In this document: in pieces, positions 59,212 through 64,000 of the stretch
Layout of the letters: each line of letters starts with the position of its first letter
Position numbering within the stretch: the first letter of the stretch is position 1
Source: Tamarix chinensis
Lineage: Eukaryota > Streptophyta > Magnoliopsida > Caryophyllales > Tamaricaceae
Direction: 5' to 3'
DNA length: 64,000 nt
Assembly (NCBI GenBank): GCA_030549775.1
Contig: CM060175.1
Location: forward strand, 105,331,422 to 105,395,421
The notes under the pieces: generated by a model
Told to the model about the DNA's origin: nothing
Database searches by the model: none
Seen by the model: only the letters and a program-made list of their open reading frames with translations
Position numbers and translations under genes: made by a program

Positions 59212-61100
59212 ATTATACCCAAATTTTAAAATCTAAAAATTTATTTGTCAATAAATTAATTTAAACTAATTTTTAAATTTTATTTTATTTAATAATTCTA
59301 AATTAAGTATAGACAATTTATATTATTTTTTATTTATTAGTACTAAATTAAAATTTTATTCTAAAAATATAATCTAAATTCTATACCCAATTTTTTTCCC
59401 TTTTTTTTATTTTTCCTTCTTTACCTTTTTCTTCCTTTATTTTCTCTCCTTTACTTTTTTTTCTTTTTCCCTTCTTCTTCTTGGGTTGCGTCATCCCCTA
59501 GCCCAAGCCTCTCTTTTTCTTTTTCTTTATCCTTTCTTTCCCCGGAAAGCCTTTCTTTCCTTCCTTTCTTCTCTCTCGAGGGGTCAAGCTCGTCCCCCTT
59601 CTTTTTTCTCTCCTTTTCTCTTTTTCTTTGTTTTCTTTTCTTCTTTTCCTTTTTCTTCCTTTCTTCTTCCTCGCATTGCCTTCTCCCTTCCATTTTTGTG
59701 CCTGCACCTGCACCCCTGCATGCTGCCTGTCTTTCCCGCCTTTCCCCTCCTGACCATGCAAGGCCAATCATGTTGGCCTGCTCCCTGCACTATGCCTCTT
59801 CCCTGCCCTTGCCACCTACAACAACCCTTTTTCCCTTGCAGCCATGCATACAGAGACTATAGGCCCTCCTGTCGTCTTCCCCTCTCCCTCAACCTCACCC
59901 TCGCCTATAAATAACCCTTCAAACTCTCCTTCCTTTCCTATTCCACCTGTCTTACCTTCTCTATTTTTATTACCTTTCCCACCCCTACCAGCTACAACGC
60001 TGCTCCACCATCGTCAACTCCCAACCACCCCCTTGCCACCTATATTCCCTGCCTATGACCTACCCTCACCTGTAGAGCCATCACTTATCCCTCCTTCCTC
60101 CATTTTTTTCTCTTCTCATGTGCCTGCAACCGTTGTAGGCTGCATTTTTTCTAGCCATTGCAACCGACTTTTCTCCTCACTTCTTACCACCACCACATCA
60201 AAGCCACCTTGCATAGGTGCTCTAGCTTATGCAACCACCTCGACAGCCTCCTTTTCCCATTTCTCTCCTCCCTTCTTCTTTCTCCCTCTCAGTCGTACGC
60301 CACCCTGCATAACCGTCGACTACTAGCTCCACCACCACCAACTCCAATGAGACCCAGCCCCATTGCTGCCGCCACCCCCTCGACCCTGAGCTATGAACAC
60401 TTACCCCTTTCCACCAAAATCAACTGTCATCATGCGCCACCTGTACCATTTTTCTCCCCCATTTTGGTTACCTCCACTTCCTTTATCCTCCTTAAGCTTT
60501 CCTTAGGCTAGGTTTCCTTTTATAATTTTTTTAAACCTAAATTGTGTACATTCGCATTTCTAAGTATTCTTTCTGGTGATAGCAAAAAAGGAGGCGTAAG
60601 TCGTACATACTTAGAAACTGAATCTACTCCGTTAAGGATACAATCATAGATAGGGTTTTATTTTTTGTTATTATATGTCCTTGATGTGTGTTATGCGATG
60701 ACATGCATAAAATGATAAATGACTCTAGTGATGTATGTGCAGTTTAGCTTGACAATAGCTAAAGGTAATAAGTTGTGCGGTTATAATTTTATCAATTTCA
60801 AGTTCTGATGTATATTTATATTTTATGATATTGCAAATATGGAAAGTTTGGAGAATCCTTTTGCTGGATGCCTTGTGACTTAGGTATGGTTTTGAGACCT
60901 AGGGGTATTTTGGTTAATATTGTGAAAAGTGACATGTAGGCACTTTAGGGTGTAAATTGGCTTAAATAGTTTGGAGATAATATACAAAATAACTGTGAAA
61001 AAAGTAAGGAGGTTTATGGTAAATATAGTATGGGGTAAAAAACCATAAGTGGGGCGAGTAAAACCTAAGGAGAGTTATGATCATATGTGAGTAAAGTGGG
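59212..61100 (+). mobile_element. Partial long-LTR-family unit E3a
   Basis: Starts TATTATACCCAAATTTTAAAATC, resembling the left end of C (TGTAATACCCCGTATTTTTAGAATCC). A pyrimidine-rich block (59390-60500) occupies the place of the skewed blocks in the other units; its Pro/Ser-rich frames are compositional. No right end was found, so the boundary is approximate. Confidence 0.45.
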
Positions 61101-61129
61101 GAATTGGTACTAGGAAATGGATAGGCTGC

Positions 61130-62583
61130 TATCAAAAAGGGGTGTTGCGATTGGTGGTGAAGATTGTCGATGATGGTGCTAGCCGACTGCAGTGGAGGGT
61201 GGAGAGTTAGGCACGACTGGTGGATGGCTAGCTTGAGGTGGAGGAAGAGGGTGCATGGGTGGTGATGGGCAAAGTTGTCGGGAGGGTGGGAAGTGTAGAG
61301 GAGGAAGGGTTGTGCACAGAGGTGACGGGGGTCAATGGTTATGGTTGAAGGTTGGGGTGGTGCTGACTAGTGGTAATGGTGCTAGCTGTGGTGGTGTAGG
61401 ATGGCTATGCTAGGGGTGGAGGTGATGCAGGGCTGTGTTGGAAGGGTGAATGGCTGGGCAACACAGATAGTAGAGGAGAAGGGTTGCGGGGCTAGAGTCG
61501 CTAATGTAGATAGCTATGGTGGTTGGCTGCACTAGGGAGTGGTAGGAGCTAGAAGCTACAGTGGGTGGAGGTGTTGTGGTGGGCTGGAAGTGGTAGGGTG
61601 GATGGTGTGGTTTGGTTGGTGATTGTTGGGAAGGAAGGAGATGGGGTGGAACACGTGAGGTGGTTCTGCAGAGGTTGTGGGGGATGGTGATGGGGTGGTG
61701 CTGACTAGGTTGTGGTGGCTGCTGGTGGTCGCATGAGAATGTACGACAGTGTTGGGGGATGGGTTAGCATGGTGGGTGGTAGTGGTTCTGCTAGGTTGGA
61801 ACCAAACGAGAAGAGGGGGGAGGAGGTTGATAGTCGTGGGTGATGGTTGGTTGAGTTTGGGTGCTGGGAGGTGGAAGTGGGATCAGCAAAAGTCGCCGAG
61901 AAGGGGAGGGGTAGTGTGTTGGATGGGGTTGTTTGGTTCTTAGGGAAAAGTTATTGGTATGTGTGTGTGTGTGTGTGCAAAGGGGTTTACAAAATGGAAA
62001 AGGGCAAGGGAGGGCTGCGAGCGGGTGTGTGTGTGTTAGTATAATAATGCAGAGAGGGTGAGGTGATCAGTGAAGGAGTGATGGATTGCGTGAGGTAAGT
62101 GAAACAGGGAAAATGGAGTGAGGTGAGGAAAATCAGGCACAGGAAATGTGAAGGAGGAGGGTGGCAGGGAGGATATGATAGAAAGTATATATTATTTTTA
62201 TTTTTATTTTAGATTTAGTTTGGGTAGATTAGGGTATAGGGTAAAAATATATCGAAAAAAATAATTCAATCTCGGATAAGTTAAAAAGGAATAGAAAGAG
62301 TAATAAAAATAATCCAGGATAAATTTTAGAAAATTATTTCGAGTTACGGATCAAAAATTTGTTATTAAAATAATTAGGATAAGATTTACAAGTATAATTA
62401 GGATTAGATTTAATATCACAATTTCTATCAAATTTTAATCTGATTAAATTTATATCTAAACCGTCGTAATAATATGAATAATGATAACATATTTAATGCT
62501 AAATCTCCTAAAATAACAATTACCACTAATCACACATAATTATCAATTTATAATTAAGGTTTCTAAAAATGGGTTATTATAAT
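61130..62583 (-). mobile_element. Partial long-LTR-family unit E3b (opposite orientation)
   Basis: Right end TAAGGTTTCTAAAAATGGGTTATTATA closely matches the right end of E2 (TTTTCTAAAAATAGGGTATTACA), including the preceding CATAATTATCA-like stretch. A GG/GT-rich block precedes it (61130-62200). The left part with hairpin blocks and TGTAAC end is missing. With E3a it forms a head-to-head (inverted) pair of fragments. Confidence 0.5.
61959..61977. repeat. (GT)n microsatellite
   Basis: Short perfect GT run inside E3b. Confidence 0.9.
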
Positions 62584-62989
62584 AAGCCCTAGAGTTACAA
62601 TAATCAATGAATAAATCTCTATTCTCACCCACTAGATACCTTGGTCCACCAAAATCAATATTAAGCACAATGTTCCTTTATTTGTTTATAGCGATTTGTG
62701 TCAATTTGATTATCCCCATTGTTTGTGTTTTCCAACCTCTTGAGTATGTGTATCATCTTCATATGGCTCCATACCTAAAACAATGAATAAAAATTTAAAG
62801 CAATATATGATGTGATATAGTCAAAATATAAAAAATAAACCTCTATGCAAGAAAAAAAACAACACATAGAAAGTACTTAAACTTTCCATTTATATTGCTT
62901 TTAATCTATAGTATGTGCCTTCTTTATGCACAAACTCTTATTTATGTACACAAAACCCTTCTTCGTGATCAACTCACGCATAAAGGTCA

Positions 62990-63240
62990 TCAGTAATATC
63001 ATCATAGTTGGATGAGAAAGGTAAGTCAATATAATTCTTATCAATTTCATAGATAATGAGATAATCTCATATCTTATTTACCCCTCTTCTTATCGTATTT
63101 CCACAATCTACACATAGGTAAGATATCTGCAAAGGATCTTTTGAATGTTCAACAACTATCTTAAGAAAGCCTTGAACACCATCTATATATTCTTTAAACA
63201 ACCTATTTGCATGTATTCATTTACGATCAATAACAAGAAA
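62990..63240 (-). pseudogene. CACTA TNP2-type transposase, N-terminal associated domain relic
   Basis: Minus strand reads IDRK-stop-IHANRLFKEYIDGV, then QGFLKIVVEHSKDPLQISYLCVDCGN and later YEIDKNYIDL. This is the order of the transposase-associated domain at the start of TNP2-like CACTA transposases: the MDRxW start, xxYxxGVxxFLxxA, CPCxxCxN and xxHLxxxGIxxxY segments. The first Met and the Trp (now TGA) are lost, and the first zinc-type Cys is replaced by Tyr. The downstream catalytic region is not visible in the window. Confidence 0.65.
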
Positions 63241-64000
63241 TAAGTAAGTTTGGCCCCTAAATTACAAGCAAAAATGGGAAATCTGACAATGTTAGCCAAG
63301 TCAAGCAAAAACCACTTACATACCCGAAATACATAAACACCACAACAACATTTACACTAGTAATAACTCCACGATTTCTACAAAGTACTATCTATTTCAT
63401 TTATGCACTCTATTTTTCAAAATATATAGTTTGATAACATATAGTTTGATAACATATCTTCACAAGACATATCAACTCAAAAACTAACAACATAGAGTAT
63501 ACAGATATACACCACAACATCATATATAGTAAAAATATACACAAAAGAGTTCAAATATGCAAGACACAAGAAAAATTTAAAAAAAATAGAGATATTTATA
63601 CAAAAATATCTAATTTAAAAGAAAAGAATAAAAATGGAATAATGAACATAGTGTTAGAAGAGAGAGAGAGAGAAAGGCATCGGTAGTAAACTGAGGAGGA
63701 GGAAAAATGAGCAAGAACTCCGATGAAGAGAAGAGAGAAGATCAACGGCAATTGCAAAGCTTCATTGCTTCAAACTGTGTTGTCAGTATATCGAGATGTA
63801 AAGTGAAAAGTTGTATGTTATTCTAGGTAATAGAGTGACGAAGTTAAACAAAAAAAAAGGGAGAAAAAGTTATACATGGAGATTATAAGGTGAAATCTCC
63901 ATGTATACCCTAATATTGTAGAAGAGTATGCTCGACATTTATGAGGTAAAACCACCACGTATACCCTTATCAAGGTAGGTAAATATTAGGCGAGGGTATA
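63241..64000. other. AT-rich sequence at the window end
   Basis: No gene recognised; probably continues the CACTA-like element outside the window. Confidence 0.3.

Noticed and set aside
59451..60511. Long Pro/Ser/His-rich and Lys/Arg-rich frames
   Set aside because: Low-complexity translations of the pyrimidine-rich block of E3a.
62583..62665. 27-codon open stretch on the minus strand next to the E3b end (IDFGGPRYLVGENRDLF)
   Set aside because: Looks like a coding relic, but I could not assign it to a family, so it is not annotated as a gene.

Overview
The window is nuclear DNA of a flowering plant. Evidence: AT-rich intergenic sequence, plant-type Ty1/copia and Ty3/gypsy (chromovirus) retrotransposons primed by initiator tRNA-Met, En/Spm (CACTA) transposase relics, a plant LINE fragment, a plant tRNA-Ala(AGC) gene and one intron-containing plant small heat-shock gene. 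Species cannot be fixed from the sequence alone. Gene density is very low: only the small heat-shock gene (20574-21400) and the tRNA gene (45709-45781) look like functional host genes. Nearly everything else recognisable is transposon.

Layout. 1-11300: two long LTR-like units of one family, E0 (1200-6054, carrying a 2.6 kb Harbinger-like insertion) and E1 (6656-11287). 11455-12235: copia RT/RNase H relic. 13040-18495: decayed Ty3/gypsy polyprotein (reverse strand) split by a third unit of the long-LTR family, E2 (14652-17953), with exact 5-bp target duplications. 18496-22487: low-repeat island with the class VI-like small heat-shock gene. 22493-45264: one large nested structure. The outer copia element A (forward) has copia element B (reverse, 22651-33047) inside its left LTR. 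B's gag is split by a 5.3 kb solo-LTR-like unit C (26870-32136). A's right LTR is split by a young chromovirus D (39345-45069, reverse). Target duplications flank all four units: exact for A, B and C, and 3 of 4 bases for D. Each A LTR shows the empty site of the insertion in the other LTR. 45709: tRNA-Ala. 45813-62583: AT-rich sequence, microsatellites, CACTA-derived tandem duplications, a MITE-like repeat, a LINE RT fragment and two more partial long-LTR-family units. 62990-63240: N-terminal TNP2 transposase relic.

The coding regions of A, B and D are broken. D is remarkable: LTRs ~99.4% identical, one uninterrupted frame of 1524 codons, all catalytic motifs present, yet five in-frame stops, each explicable by a single G>A or C>T transition.

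The most unusual signal is in the long-LTR family (E0, E1, E2, C, E3). In C these units carry arrays of short repeats whose primary sequence changes while base-pairing is kept (30804-31152 and 31228-31343), and weaker equivalents occur in E1 and E2. This suggests a conserved multi-branched nucleic-acid structure. I do not recognise it as a described element.
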